This document shows, in pieces, positions 25,866 through 35,272 of a stretch of 64,000 nucleotides of DNA. A program made the position numbers and the translations under genes. This DNA comes from NCEH01 sp002257205 (GTDB lineage: Bacteria; Pseudomonadota; Alphaproteobacteria; Rhizobiales; Xanthobacteraceae), in the NCBI RefSeq assembly GCF_043195105.1, contig NZ_JBAFWO010000002.1, one strand, 5' to 3'. Position 1 is the stretch's first letter. Each line of letters starts with the position of its first letter. The notes beneath the pieces were generated by a model. The model saw only the letters and a list, made by a program, of their open reading frames with translations, ran no database searches and was not told where the DNA came from.

Positions 25866-25942
25866 CGGCGCGATCCGGGCACTTTCCCGCCGATCGATCT
25901 TGCCAATTGCCGGCAAGGCTTTAAACCGGCGTCGTATACAGA

Positions 25943-26740
25943 ATGCCGACCGGGGGTCACGTGTCCATCCTCGACATTGCAGGTGAGCATTTCCGGGTTC
26001 AGGTGGAGGGCAAGGAGGGCGCGCCGCCCCTGGTCCTCGCCCATTCGCTGGGCACCACGCTGGAGATGTGGGACGCGCTGATGCCCCATCTCACGCCCCA
26101 TTTTCGCGTCATCCGCTATGACGCGCGCGGCCACGGCCAGTCCAGCGCGCCGGATGCGGTCTATTCCATGGGCGATTTCGGCCGCGATCTGCTCAATATT
26201 CTCGACCGTCTCGGCATTTCCGGCCCGGTGGATTATTGCGGCCTTTCGCTCGGCGGCATGCTCGGCCAATGGCTGGCGCTCAACGCCCCGCAGCGCCTGA
26301 AGCGCGCCGTGCTCGCCAACACCACCGCCCATGCCGGCCCCCATCGCATGTGGGAAGGGCGCATCAAGGCCGTGCGCCGCGCCGGCACTGCGCCCATCGC
26401 CGATGCCGTGATCGACAGCTGGTTCACGCCGAAATTCCGCGCCGCCCATCCCGACCAGGTCGCGAAAGTGCGCGAGATGATCGTGCGCACCGCGCCCGGC
26501 GGCTACATGGGCACGAGCTGCGCCATGCGCGACATGGATTTCCGCCATGGCCTGCCGCACATCAAGACGCCCTGCCTGGTGATCGTCGGCCTTCAGGATC
26601 GCTCCACCCCGCCCGAATGGGGCGAGCTGATCGCAGCCCATATCCCTGGCGCGGAGCTGGTGAAGCTCGATGCGGGGCATATGTCCGCCATCGAGCTGCC
26701 GGCGGATTTCGCGCGCGAGGTGCTCGGCTTCTTCAGCTGA
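25943..26740 (+). CDS. pcaD: 3-oxoadipate enol-lactonase-like alpha/beta hydrolase
   Basis: 265-residue alpha/beta hydrolase close to PcaD, which opens 3-oxoadipate enol-lactone in the protocatechuate branch of the beta-ketoadipate pathway. Motifs: LVLAHSLGTTLEMW, YDARGHGQSSAP, nucleophile elbow CGLSLGGMLGQW, acid in IVGLQDRSTPP, His in DAGHMSAIE. No other pca gene is adjacent, so the specific reaction is less certain than the fold. An in-frame GTG six codons downstream of the ATG is a possible alternative start. Confidence 0.72.
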   Translation: MPTGGHVSILDIAGEHFRVQVEGKEGAPPLVLAHSLGTTLEMWDALMPHLTPHFRVIRYDARGHGQSSAPDAVYSMGDFGRDLLNILDRLGISGPVDYCGLSLGGMLGQWLALNAPQRLKRAVLANTTAHAGPHRMWEGRIKAVRRAGTAPIADAVIDSWFTPKFRAAHPDQVAKVREMIVRTAPGGYMGTSCAMRDMDFRHGLPHIKTPCLVIVGLQDRSTPPEWGELIAAHIPGAELVKLDAGHMSAIELPADFAREVLGFFS

Positions 26741-26837
26741 CGCCCGACGCGATTTTTCCCCTGCGGGACGCGCGCGAAATGCCGCGCGATGGTATCTAGG
26801 CGGCCGTCAGTTTCGCGATCGCGGCAAGGAGCCCACC

Positions 26838-28040
26838 ATGGCGGCACAGGGGCACGACCAGCACGACGGCAAACCCGCTCCGGACGCGGCATCGGAAGGG
26901 GCATCCCAACCCGCCTTCCCACCCGGGCACGAAAACCACAATCACGCCAGCCACAATCATGCCGGCCACGACCATGGCACCGGCCATGCCCATGCCACGC
27001 CGGCGGCGAAGCGTGCGGAAAGTGCGCATGACGACCACGCGCCGCATGACGACCATGGCCATGATGACCACGACCATGGCGAGGCCGAGGGCAGTCATTC
27101 CGGCCACGATCATTCGGGCCACGATCATTCCGGGCACGGCCATGGCGGGCACAATCATGCCCACGCGGTGCCGAGCTCGCTGCGGGCGTTCGCCATCGGC
27201 GCCTCGGTCAATTTCGGCTTCGTGATCATCGAGGCGGTCTTCGGCTTGCTGTCGGGTTCGCTCGCTTTGCTGGCCGATGCCGGCCACAATCTTTCCGACG
27301 TGCTCGGCCTGCTCCTGGCGTGGGGCGCCGCATGGCTCTCGCGCCGCGCGCCGAGCCCGCGCCGCACCTTCGGCTATGGCCGCTCCTCGATCCTCGCGGC
27401 GCTCGCCAATGCCATGATCCTGCTGCTGGGCACCGGCGGCATCATCATCGAGGCGATCGGACGCTTCGGCGATCCCGCCCCGATCCAGACCGGTGTGGTC
27501 ATGATCGTCGCGCTGGTCGGCATCGGGGTGAATTTCGGCACCGCTTTGCTGTTCATGGCCGACCGCAAGAATGACCTGAACGTGCGCGGCGCCTTCGTGC
27601 ATCTGATCGCGGATGCGGCGGTGTCGCTGGGCGTGGTTCTCGCGGCGGCGGTGATCGCGGTGACCGGTTGGCTGTGGCTGGATCCGGTGGTGAGCCTTGT
27701 CATCGCGGCCGCGATCATCGCCGGCACCTGGGCCCTGCTGCGCGACAGCGTGAACCTCGCTATGGATGTGGTGCCGAGCGGCATCGACCATGACGCCGTG
27801 GCCGCCTTCCTCGCGGCGCGCCCCGGTGTCAGCGAGGTGCATGACCTGCACATCTGGGCGCTTAGCACCACCGATTCCGCCCTCACCGTTCATCTGGTGC
27901 GCCCCGGCGCCCCGCTGGACGATGCCTTCCTCGCGGAGACCTGCGCCGCGCTGAAGGCGCGCTTCAAGATCGGCCATGCGGCAATCCAGGTGGAGAACGG
28001 CACCGTTCCCTGCGCCCTCGCTCCTGCCCACGTGATCTGA
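26838..28040 (+). CDS. Cation diffusion facilitator (zinc/cobalt/cadmium efflux, CzcD/ZitB type)
   Basis: 400-residue CDF transporter. The first 115 residues are a disordered His/Asp-rich segment (many HDH, HNH, HGH groups), a likely metal-buffering domain. Six membrane helices follow with the metal-site motifs LADAGHNLSDVLG in helix II and HLIADAAVSLG in helix V. The C-terminal cytoplasmic domain (SEVHDLHIWALSTTDSALT) is typical of the CzcD group. The ATG follows AAGGAGC. The histidine run is longer than in most homologues. Metal specificity, probably Zn, is inferred. Confidence 0.9.
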   Translation: MAAQGHDQHDGKPAPDAASEGASQPAFPPGHENHNHASHNHAGHDHGTGHAHATPAAKRAESAHDDHAPHDDHGHDDHDHGEAEGSHSGHDHSGHDHSGHGHGGHNHAHAVPSSLRAFAIGASVNFGFVIIEAVFGLLSGSLALLADAGHNLSDVLGLLLAWGAAWLSRRAPSPRRTFGYGRSSILAALANAMILLLGTGGIIIEAIGRFGDPAPIQTGVVMIVALVGIGVNFGTALLFMADRKNDLNVRGAFVHLIADAAVSLGVVLAAAVIAVTGWLWLDPVVSLVIAAAIIAGTWALLRDSVNLAMDVVPSGIDHDAVAAFLAARPGVSEVHDLHIWALSTTDSALTVHLVRPGAPLDDAFLAETCAALKARFKIGHAAIQVENGTVPCALAPAHVI

Positions 28041-28092
28041 GCCCGCCTCTCGGGGAGGGCGGATCGACAAGACCAGCCGGAAAGGCGGACCC

Positions 28093-29526
28093 ATGACCAG
28101 TGATGCGCTCGCCGCATTCCGCGCGCTGCTCGGTGAAGCCGGCGTGATGACCGCGCCGGATTTCATCGCGCCCTATGTGGTGGATCATCGCCAGCTGATC
28201 CGCGGCACCACGCCCGCTGTACTGCGGCCGCGCTCCACGCAAGAGGTGCAAGGCGTGGTGCGCCTTGCCGCGCAGTTCGGCTTCGGCCTCGTCCCTCAGG
28301 GCGGGAACACCAGCTATGTGGGCGGGGCGACGCCGGACGAAAGCGGCCGCCAATTGGTGGTGAGCCTGGAGCGCATGAACCGCATTCGGGCCGTGGACCC
28401 GCTCGGCTTCACCCTCTCCGCCGACGCGGGCGTGATCCTCGCCGATGCGCAGGCGGCGGCTCAAGCCGTGGGCCTCATGCTGCCGCTCAGCCTCGGTTCG
28501 GAGGGCAGCTGCCGGCTCGGCGGCAATATCGGCACCAATGCCGGCGGCCTTTCCGTGCTGCGCTATGGCATGACGCGCGATCTGGTGCTGGGGCTCGAAG
28601 CGGTGCTGCCCGACGGCAGCCTGCTCGGCGACATGCGCGCCCTGCGCAAGAATAATGTGGGCTACGATCTCAAGCAGATGTTCATCGGCGGCGAGGGCAC
28701 GCTCGGCATCGTCACCGGCGTGGTGCTGAAGCTGTGTCCTGAACAGGTGCTGACCGCCACCGCCTGGCTGCAACTGGCCAAGGGCGCGCCGCTGCCGCAG
28801 ATGCTCGCCCAGGTGCGGCGCGAAACGGCGGACCTCGTCTCCTCGTTCGAGTTCATCACCGCCAATTCGGTGGCGCTGGTGGCGGCGCTGAAGCCGGGCG
28901 AGGTTAATCTGACCACCGGCAGCGGCGGGGCGGTGCTGCTGGAGGTCTCCGCCTCATCGCACCGGGTGCCGCTGGACGAGATCCTCATGGGGACGCTCGA
29001 AGCCTTGATGGAGAAGGGGTGGGTGGAGGATGCGCTGCTCGCCCAGTCCGAGCGCCAGCGCGCCGACATGTGGGCGGTGCGCGAGACCGTTCCCGAGGGC
29101 GAGAAGCACGCCGGCGGATCGGTGAAGCACGATATCTCGGTGCCGATCTCCGCCCTCGATGCGTTCCTGGAGCAGGGCGGGGCGGCGGTGGCGGCCTATG
29201 ATCCCGCGCTTATGCTGTCGGTGTACGGCCATGTGGGCGACGGCAACATTCACTACAATATCGTGGTGCCGCCGGGCGAGGACCGGCTCGGCTTCACCCG
29301 CCGCATCGAGGCGGGTCTTGCCCATGAGCTTTATGCCATCGCCGCCACGCTCGGCGGCAGTTTCAGCGCCGAATATGGTATCGGACGGCTGAAGCGGGAC
29401 CTGCTGGAGCGCTATGGCGACCCTGTCCGCCGTGCACTCATGGGCCGGGTGAAGGCCGCTTTCGACCCTGCCGGCCTGATGAATGCCGGCGCCATGGTCG
29501 ATCCCGCGCGGGACCCTTCGGCCTGA
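28093..29526 (+). CDS. FAD-binding oxidoreductase of the GlcD / D-2-hydroxyglutarate dehydrogenase family
   Basis: 477-residue PCMH-type flavoprotein. N-terminal FAD domain with LVPQGGNTSYVGGATPD and LGGNIGTNAGGLSVLRYG, and C-terminal FAD-linked oxidase domain with YGHVGDGNIHYN and ending AFDPAGLMNAG. The family oxidises D-2-hydroxy acids; D-2-hydroxyglutarate or D-lactate are plausible substrates but cannot be told apart here. It is convergent with fdsD, the two stop codons being three bases apart within a short palindrome, so it is not part of the formate dehydrogenase operon. Confidence 0.85.
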   Translation: MTSDALAAFRALLGEAGVMTAPDFIAPYVVDHRQLIRGTTPAVLRPRSTQEVQGVVRLAAQFGFGLVPQGGNTSYVGGATPDESGRQLVVSLERMNRIRAVDPLGFTLSADAGVILADAQAAAQAVGLMLPLSLGSEGSCRLGGNIGTNAGGLSVLRYGMTRDLVLGLEAVLPDGSLLGDMRALRKNNVGYDLKQMFIGGEGTLGIVTGVVLKLCPEQVLTATAWLQLAKGAPLPQMLAQVRRETADLVSSFEFITANSVALVAALKPGEVNLTTGSGGAVLLEVSASSHRVPLDEILMGTLEALMEKGWVEDALLAQSERQRADMWAVRETVPEGEKHAGGSVKHDISVPISALDAFLEQGGAAVAAYDPALMLSVYGHVGDGNIHYNIVVPPGEDRLGFTRRIEAGLAHELYAIAATLGGSFSAEYGIGRLKRDLLERYGDPVRRALMGRVKAAFDPAGLMNAGAMVDPARDPSA

Positions 29527-29529
29527 GGC

Positions 29530-29769
29530 TCAGGCCGCGACGGACGTGCCGCGCAGGCCTTCCAGGGCTTCCTTAGCGATGGGGGAGAGGCCTTCGCCGC
29601 CATGGTCCAGATGCTCGAAAATCTTCGAGCGCATGCGCGGATCCCAGAATTTGTGGATGTGCTCGCGCGTGGAGGCGATCGCCGCCGCATGTTGCTGGGT
29701 GGAAAAGGCGGTCGCGATCTGGTTCGCCATATAGACGAGGCGGTCGTTGGTGCTGGTGCTATGCGACAT
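29530..29769 (-). CDS. fdsD: NAD-dependent formate dehydrogenase, delta subunit
   Basis: 79-residue helical protein (LVYMANQIATAF, HIHKFWDPRMRSKIFEHLDH, GLSPIAKEAL). FdsD is a small subunit encoded at the end of fdsGBACD operons; it is needed for cofactor insertion or stability of the enzyme. The first MSHSTS start overlaps the fdhD stop by 11 bases, in keeping with translational coupling. Last gene of the fds operon. Confidence 0.88.
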   Translation of the reverse strand: MSHSTSTNDRLVYMANQIATAFSTQQHAAAIASTREHIHKFWDPRMRSKIFEHLDHGGEGLSPIAKEALEGLRGTSVAA

Positions 29770-30613
29770 GTGCGTGCCGTGGGGATGACCCGAGGTCGAT
29801 GCGCTCGGGATGGGTGAAGAGTTCAAATCCGTCGCCGCGCACGATCGCGGCCAGCGTGATGCCGGCCGCCTGCGCGGTACGGATGGCGAGGGATGTGGGG
29901 GCCGAGACGGCGGCGATGAGCGGGGTGCCCAGCACGGCGGCCTTCTGCACCATCTCGATGGACACGCGGCTTGTGAGCAAAACCATGCCGCGGGCGGGAT
30001 CGGCGTCGAGCTTCACCACCTTGCCCACCAGCTTGTCCAAGGCATTGTGGCGGCCGACATCCTCGCACACCGCGAGCAGGCCGCGTCCCGGCTCGAAATA
30101 GCCGGCGGCATGCACCGCGCGGGTCTCGTGGTTGAGGGTCTGTGCGGGCGCCAGCGTGGCCATGGCTTCTAATATGAGGGAAGCGGGAAACACCGGCCGT
30201 GCGGTGACCTGCGCGGCGGGCTTGATGGCCTCGGCAAGGCTTTCCACCCCGCACAGGCCGCAGCCGGTGGGCCCGGCCATGGCGCGACGGCGGGCGCCGA
30301 GCACGGCCGCCTTCTCCTCGGCGATCCACATCCGCGCCTCGATGCCATCCTCCACCGCGATCACATCGAGGCTGAGGATATCCGTCGGGCTGGAGATGAT
30401 CCCCTCGGTGAGGGAGAAGCCGAGGGCGAAATCGGCGATGTCGATGGGACTTGCCATCATCACGGCATGGGTGGTGCCATTATAGGTGAGGGCGACCGGC
30501 GTTTCTTCCGGCACCGCGCGTTCGGAGACGGTGACGCCATCCAGGCGCCACACGTCGCGGCTGACGCGCCGCACCGGCTCGGGAAAATCGGGGATTTCGG
30601 ACGTCTCATCCAT
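29759..30613 (-). CDS. fdhD: Formate dehydrogenase sulfurtransferase/chaperone FdhD (FdsC)
   Basis: 284 residues. FdhD/FdsC binds bis-MGD cofactor and passes sulfur to it before insertion into the catalytic subunit. Seen here: ALTYNGTTHAVMMASP, DFALGFSLTEGII, the Cys-containing loop GPTGCGLCGVESL (the CXXC of the family), CEDVGRHNALDKLVG, and LTSRVSIEMVQKAA. The start at 30613 gives the usual length but has a weak ribosome site; an in-frame start 18 codons upstream is possible. Lies between fdsA and fdsD. Confidence 0.88.
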   Translation of the reverse strand: MDETSEIPDFPEPVRRVSRDVWRLDGVTVSERAVPEETPVALTYNGTTHAVMMASPIDIADFALGFSLTEGIISSPTDILSLDVIAVEDGIEARMWIAEEKAAVLGARRRAMAGPTGCGLCGVESLAEAIKPAAQVTARPVFPASLILEAMATLAPAQTLNHETRAVHAAGYFEPGRGLLAVCEDVGRHNALDKLVGKVVKLDADPARGMVLLTSRVSIEMVQKAAVLGTPLIAAVSAPTSLAIRTAQAAGITLAAIVRGDGFELFTHPERIDLGSSPRHAHVA

Positions 30614-30791
30614 GATGCGCGCCACCGGGTGTTGCTGCCACCAAGGTTGTGCCGAACGCGCCCGCATTCAAGTGCGGGCGTGCGATGGGCTGCTTTTCCC
30701 GGCTGTCGCGGAGAGCAAGGAAGGAAAGGCCGGCAAACGCGCAAGACGCTGCTAACGCCCCGAACCCCACACCCGATGTCCCCTTTCCCGG

Positions 30792-30815
30792 CCCTCTCCC
30801 GCATGCGGGAGAGGG
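30792..30815. repeat. REP-like extragenic palindrome
   Basis: Perfect 24-base palindrome (CCCTCTCCCGC / GCGGGAGAGGG around an AT centre) in the 248-base gap between fdsA and fdhD. Palindromes of this kind are scattered between genes in many Rhizobiales genomes; only one copy is seen in this window. It may act as an mRNA-stabilising hairpin that sets the ratio of FdsA to FdhD. Confidence 0.6.
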
Positions 30816-30861
30816 GCCTGGGTCCAGGCGGGGCGGGCGCGTCGCGGCGCCGGCCTTCATC

Positions 30862-33699
30862 TCACTCCGCCGCTTCGGCGATGCGGCGGCTCTGGCGGGA
30901 GAGCTCTTCATACTCTTCCTGCCACGCGCTCGGCCCGTTGGAGGGGGCGACCTGCACGGCCGTCACCTTGTATTCCGGGCAATTGGTGGCCCAGTCGGAG
31001 AAGTCCGTGGTCACCACGTTCGCCTGCGTCACCGGATGGTGGAAGGTGGTGTAGACCACGCCGGGCTGCATGCGCTCGCTGATCACCGCGCGCAGGGAGG
31101 TGCCGCCCGCGCGGCTTTCCAGCTTCACGAAGTCGCCGTCGCGGATGCCGCGGTTCTCTGCGTCGTGCGGGTGGATCTCCAGCACGTCTTCCGGATGCCA
31201 GGCGACATTCTCCGTGCGGCGGGTCTGCGCGCCGACATTGTATTGCGACAGGATGCGGCCGGTGGTGAGCAGCAGCGGGAATAGCGGGCCGGTGCGCTCG
31301 TCGGTGGGCACGTATTCGGTGAGCACGAACTTGCCCTTGCCGCGCACGAAGCCGCCGATGTGCATGATGGGGGTGCCTTCCGGCGCCTTGTCATTGCACG
31401 GCCACTGCACCGAGCCCAACTCGTCCAGCTTCTTATAGCTGACGCCCGTGAAGGTGGGCGTGAGGCGGGCGATCTCGTCCATGATCTCGCCAGGATGGCT
31501 GTAGTCCATGGGATAGCCCAGCGCCTCGGACAGCATGACGGTGACTTCCCAGTCGGCATAGCCGTTCTTGGGGGCCATCACCTTGCGGATGCGCTGGATG
31601 CGGCGCTCCGCATTGGTGAATGTACCGTCCTTCTCCAGGAACGAGCAGCCGGGCAGGAAGACGTGCGCATAGTTCGCCGTCTCGTTGAGGAACAGGTCCT
31701 GCACCACGAGGCATTCCAGAGCGCCGAGGCCGGCCGAGACATGGCGCGTGTCGGGGTCGGACTGAAGAATGTCCTCGCCCTGCACATACATGCCCTTGAA
31801 GGTACCATCGACGGCGGCGTCGAACATGTTGGGGATGCGCAGGCCGGGTTCGGCGTCCAGCTTCACGCCCCACAGGCTCTCGAACAGGGCGCGGGTGGCG
31901 TCGTCGGAGACGTGGCGATAGCCGGACAGCTCATGGGGGAAGGAGCCCATGTCGCAGGCGCCCTGCACGTTGTTCTGGCCGCGCAGCGGGTTCACGCCCA
32001 CGCCGTTGCGGCCGACATTGCCGGTCGCCATGGCGAGATTGGCGATCGCCATCACGGTGGTGGAGCCCTGGGAATGCTCGGTCACGCCGAGGCCGTAATA
32101 GATCGCCGCATTGCCGCCGGTGGCATAGAGGCGCGCCGCCTTGCGCACGTCCTGCGGGTCGACGCCAGTGTACTTGGCCACCGCCTCGGGGCTGTGGCGC
32201 TCATCGGCGACGAAAGCCGCCCATTCCTGGAACTCGTCCCAGTCGCAGCGCTCGCGGATGAAGTTTTCGTCCATCAGCCCTTCGGTGACCACCACATGGG
32301 CCAGCGCGGTGACCAAGGCGACGTTCGTGCCCGGGCGCAGCGGCAGATGATAGTCCGCCTCCACATGCGGGGTGCGGACGAGGTCGATCTTGCGCGGGTC
32401 GGCGATGATCAGCTTGGCACCCTCGCGCAAGCGCTTCTTCATGCGCGAGCCGAACACCGGGTGGCCGTCGGTCGGGTTGGCGCCGATCACCAGGATCACG
32501 TCGGTCTCTTCGATGGAATCGAAGTCCTGCGTGCCGGCGGAGGTGCCGTAGGTCTGGGAGAGGCCATAGCCCGTGGGCGAGTGGCAGACGCGGGCGCAGG
32601 TGTCGACATTGTTGTTGCCGAAAGCGCCGCGGATCAGCTTCTGGACCAGATAGGTCTCTTCATTGGTGCAGCGCGAGGAGGTGATGCCGCCCACCGAGCG
32701 GCGGCCGTACTTCTCCTGGATGCGCTTGAACTCGGAGGCGGTGTAGGCGATCGCCTCCTCATAGCTGACTTCCTTCCACGGCTCGTGGATGGAGGACCGG
32801 ATCATGGGCTTAAGGATGCGTTCCTTGTGGGTCGCATAGCCATAAGCGAAACGGCCCTTCACGCAGGAATGGCCGCGGTTCGCCTTGCCGTCCTTATAGG
32901 GCACCATGCGCACCAGCTCGTCGCCGCGCATCTCCGCCTTGAAGGTGCAGCCGACACCGCAATAGGCGCAGGTCGTCACCAGCGAATGCTCGGGGGTGCC
33001 GATGTCGTACATGGCTTTTTCGTTCAGCGTCGCGGTGGGGCAGGCCTGCACGCAGGCGCCGCACGACACGCACTCGGACGAAAGGAAGGTCTCGTTCATG
33101 CCCGGCGACACGCGCGAACCGAAGCCGCGGCCGGAAATCGTCAGCGCGAACGTACCCTGCACTTCCTCGCAGGCGCGCACGCAGCGGTTGCAGACGATGC
33201 ACTTCGACTGTTCGTAGGTGAAATAGGGGTTGGACTCGTCCTTGCCTAGCTTGGTGTGGTTCTCGCCCTCATAGCCGTAGCGCACGTCGCGCAGGCCGAC
33301 CACGCCGGCCATGTCCTGCAGCTCGCAATCGCCATTGGCGGAGCAGGTCAGGCAGTCCAGCGGATGGTCGGAGATATAGAGCTCCATCACGCCCTTGCGG
33401 ATCTGCTTCAGCCGCTCGGTCTGGGTCTTCACCACGATGCCTTCCGCCACCGGCGTGGTGCAGGAAGCGGGGGTGCCGTTGCGGCCCTCGATCTCCACCA
33501 GGCAGAGCCGGCAGGAGCCGAAGGCGTCCAGCATGTCGGTGGCGCAGAGCTTGGGGATCTGGTTCCCGATCTCCATCGCGGCGCGCATGATGGAGGTGCC
33601 TTCCGGCACTTCCACCTTCATGCCGTCGATGACGAGCGAAACCAGCTTCTCGGACTTGGACCGGGGCGTGCCGTAGTCGATTTCATGCACGAGGGACAT
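30862..33699 (-). CDS. fdsA: NAD-dependent formate dehydrogenase, alpha (molybdenum) subunit
   Basis: Catalytic subunit of soluble NAD-dependent formate dehydrogenase, oxidising formate to CO2. 945 residues. A NuoG-like N terminus carries a [2Fe-2S] site (FGSCRLCLVEIEG) and [4Fe-4S] sites (HPLDCLTCSANGDCELQ; CIVCNRCVRACEE; SSECVSCGACVQACPT; TTCAYCGVGCTF). The bis-MGD domain contains CARVCHSPTGYGLSQ, whose second Cys is the expected Mo ligand, making this the Mo-Cys and not the selenocysteine form. Between fdsB and the REP palindrome. Confidence 0.96.
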   Translation of the reverse strand: MSLVHEIDYGTPRSKSEKLVSLVIDGMKVEVPEGTSIMRAAMEIGNQIPKLCATDMLDAFGSCRLCLVEIEGRNGTPASCTTPVAEGIVVKTQTERLKQIRKGVMELYISDHPLDCLTCSANGDCELQDMAGVVGLRDVRYGYEGENHTKLGKDESNPYFTYEQSKCIVCNRCVRACEEVQGTFALTISGRGFGSRVSPGMNETFLSSECVSCGACVQACPTATLNEKAMYDIGTPEHSLVTTCAYCGVGCTFKAEMRGDELVRMVPYKDGKANRGHSCVKGRFAYGYATHKERILKPMIRSSIHEPWKEVSYEEAIAYTASEFKRIQEKYGRRSVGGITSSRCTNEETYLVQKLIRGAFGNNNVDTCARVCHSPTGYGLSQTYGTSAGTQDFDSIEETDVILVIGANPTDGHPVFGSRMKKRLREGAKLIIADPRKIDLVRTPHVEADYHLPLRPGTNVALVTALAHVVVTEGLMDENFIRERCDWDEFQEWAAFVADERHSPEAVAKYTGVDPQDVRKAARLYATGGNAAIYYGLGVTEHSQGSTTVMAIANLAMATGNVGRNGVGVNPLRGQNNVQGACDMGSFPHELSGYRHVSDDATRALFESLWGVKLDAEPGLRIPNMFDAAVDGTFKGMYVQGEDILQSDPDTRHVSAGLGALECLVVQDLFLNETANYAHVFLPGCSFLEKDGTFTNAERRIQRIRKVMAPKNGYADWEVTVMLSEALGYPMDYSHPGEIMDEIARLTPTFTGVSYKKLDELGSVQWPCNDKAPEGTPIMHIGGFVRGKGKFVLTEYVPTDERTGPLFPLLLTTGRILSQYNVGAQTRRTENVAWHPEDVLEIHPHDAENRGIRDGDFVKLESRAGGTSLRAVISERMQPGVVYTTFHHPVTQANVVTTDFSDWATNCPEYKVTAVQVAPSNGPSAWQEEYEELSRQSRRIAEAAE

Positions 33700-33709
33700 T
33701 GAGTTCCTC

Positions 33710-35272
33710 CTATTCCGCAGCCGCGGGCAATTTCGGCGACACGCCGAAATCTTCCGGGAAATGGGTGAGCGCGCTGATCACGGGATAGGGCGTGAACCCG
33801 CCGAGGGCGCAGAGCGAGCCGAGCTTCATCGTGTGGCAAAGGTCGGTCAGAATGGCGAGATTGGCGTCGCGCCGGTCGCCCTTGATGATCTTGTCGAGGG
33901 TCTCCACGCCGCGCGTCGAGCCGATGCGGCAGGGCGTGCACTTGCCGCAGCTCTCGTGCGAGCAGAATTCCATGGCGAACTTCGCCATGTGGGCCATGTC
34001 CACCGTGTCGTCGAACACCACGATGCCGCCATGGCCGATCAATGCATCCTTGGCCGCGAAGGCTTCATAGTCGAACGGCGTGTCGAACTGCGACACCGGC
34101 ATATAGGCGCCGAGCGGGCCGCCCGCCTGCACCGCGCGCACCGGACGTCCCGAGGCCGTGCCGCCGCCGATGTCGTTCACCAATTCGCCGAGCGAGATGC
34201 CGAACGCGGTCTCGAAGATGCCGCCGAACTTGATGTTGCCCGCGAGCTGGATCGGCATCGTGCCGCGCGAGCGGCCCATTCCGAAGTCGCGATAGAACTG
34301 GCCGCCCTTGTCCAGGATCACCGGGACGGTGGCGAGCGAGATCAGATTGTTGATGACGGTGGGCTTGCCGAACAGGCCCTTGTGGGCCGGCAGCGGCGGC
34401 TTGGCACGCACCACGCCGCGCTTGCCTTCCAGGCTGTCCAGCAGCGCAGTTTCCTCGCCGCACACATAGGCACCGGCGCCCATGCGCATTTCCATGTCGA
34501 AATCATATCCCGATCCGGCGACATTCTTGCCGAGCAGCCCGTTGGCGCGGGCGATGGCGATGGCCTTCTCCATCACCACCAGCGACAGCGGATATTCCGA
34601 ACGGCAATAGACGAAGCCCTTCGTGGCGCCCACGGCGAGGCCGGCGATGGTCATGCCCTCGATCAGGCAGAAGGGGTCGGCTTCCATGATCAGGCGGTCG
34701 GCGAAGGTGCCGCTGTCGCCCTCGTCCGCATTACAGACGATATAGCGCTGGTCGGCCGGGGCCGCGGCGACCGTGCGCCATTTGATGCCGGTGGGGAAGC
34801 CGGCACCGCCGCGCCCGCGCAGGCCGGAGAGGAAGACTTCCTCCACCGTCGCGGACGGCCCGATCTCCGCCGCCCGAGCCAAGCCGCGATAGCCGCCGTG
34901 GGCCTTGTAATCCTCCAGCGAGAGCGGATCGATGATGCCGCAGCGGGCGAAGGTGAGGCGGGTCTGCTTCTTGAGATAGGGAATCTCTTCCACCAGCCCC
35001 AAATTGAGCGGGTGGGCGGCGCCCTCGAGCAGGCCGGCATCCAGCAAGGCTTCCACCTCGGACGGCTTCACCGGGCCATAGCCGACGCGGCCGGCGGGGG
35101 TCTCCACCTCCAGCAGGGGCTCCAGCCAGAACAGGCCGCGCGAGCCGTTGCGCACGATCTCCACCGAGAGGCCGCGCGCCGCGAAGGCGTCCTGCAGCTT
35201 ACGGGCGATGCGGTCGGCGCCGCAGGCGATTGCGGTGGCGTCGTTGGGGACGAAAATGCGGGGGCTGCTCAT
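33710..35272 (-). CDS. fdsB: NAD-dependent formate dehydrogenase, beta subunit (FMN/NADH site)
   Basis: 520-residue NuoF-like diaphorase subunit that passes electrons from the FdsA centres to NAD+. N-terminal thioredoxin-like segment, then the NADH/FMN domain with LRGRGGAGFPTGIKW and CNADEGDSGTFADR, MGAGAYVCGEETALLDSLEG, and the C-terminal [4Fe-4S] site ESCGKCTPCRIGSTRGVE with the later Cys in LCHTMKLGSLCALGG. The start overlaps the fdsG stop by four bases. Confidence 0.95.
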   Translation of the reverse strand: MSSPRIFVPNDATAIACGADRIARKLQDAFAARGLSVEIVRNGSRGLFWLEPLLEVETPAGRVGYGPVKPSEVEALLDAGLLEGAAHPLNLGLVEEIPYLKKQTRLTFARCGIIDPLSLEDYKAHGGYRGLARAAEIGPSATVEEVFLSGLRGRGGAGFPTGIKWRTVAAAPADQRYIVCNADEGDSGTFADRLIMEADPFCLIEGMTIAGLAVGATKGFVYCRSEYPLSLVVMEKAIAIARANGLLGKNVAGSGYDFDMEMRMGAGAYVCGEETALLDSLEGKRGVVRAKPPLPAHKGLFGKPTVINNLISLATVPVILDKGGQFYRDFGMGRSRGTMPIQLAGNIKFGGIFETAFGISLGELVNDIGGGTASGRPVRAVQAGGPLGAYMPVSQFDTPFDYEAFAAKDALIGHGGIVVFDDTVDMAHMAKFAMEFCSHESCGKCTPCRIGSTRGVETLDKIIKGDRRDANLAILTDLCHTMKLGSLCALGGFTPYPVISALTHFPEDFGVSPKLPAAAE

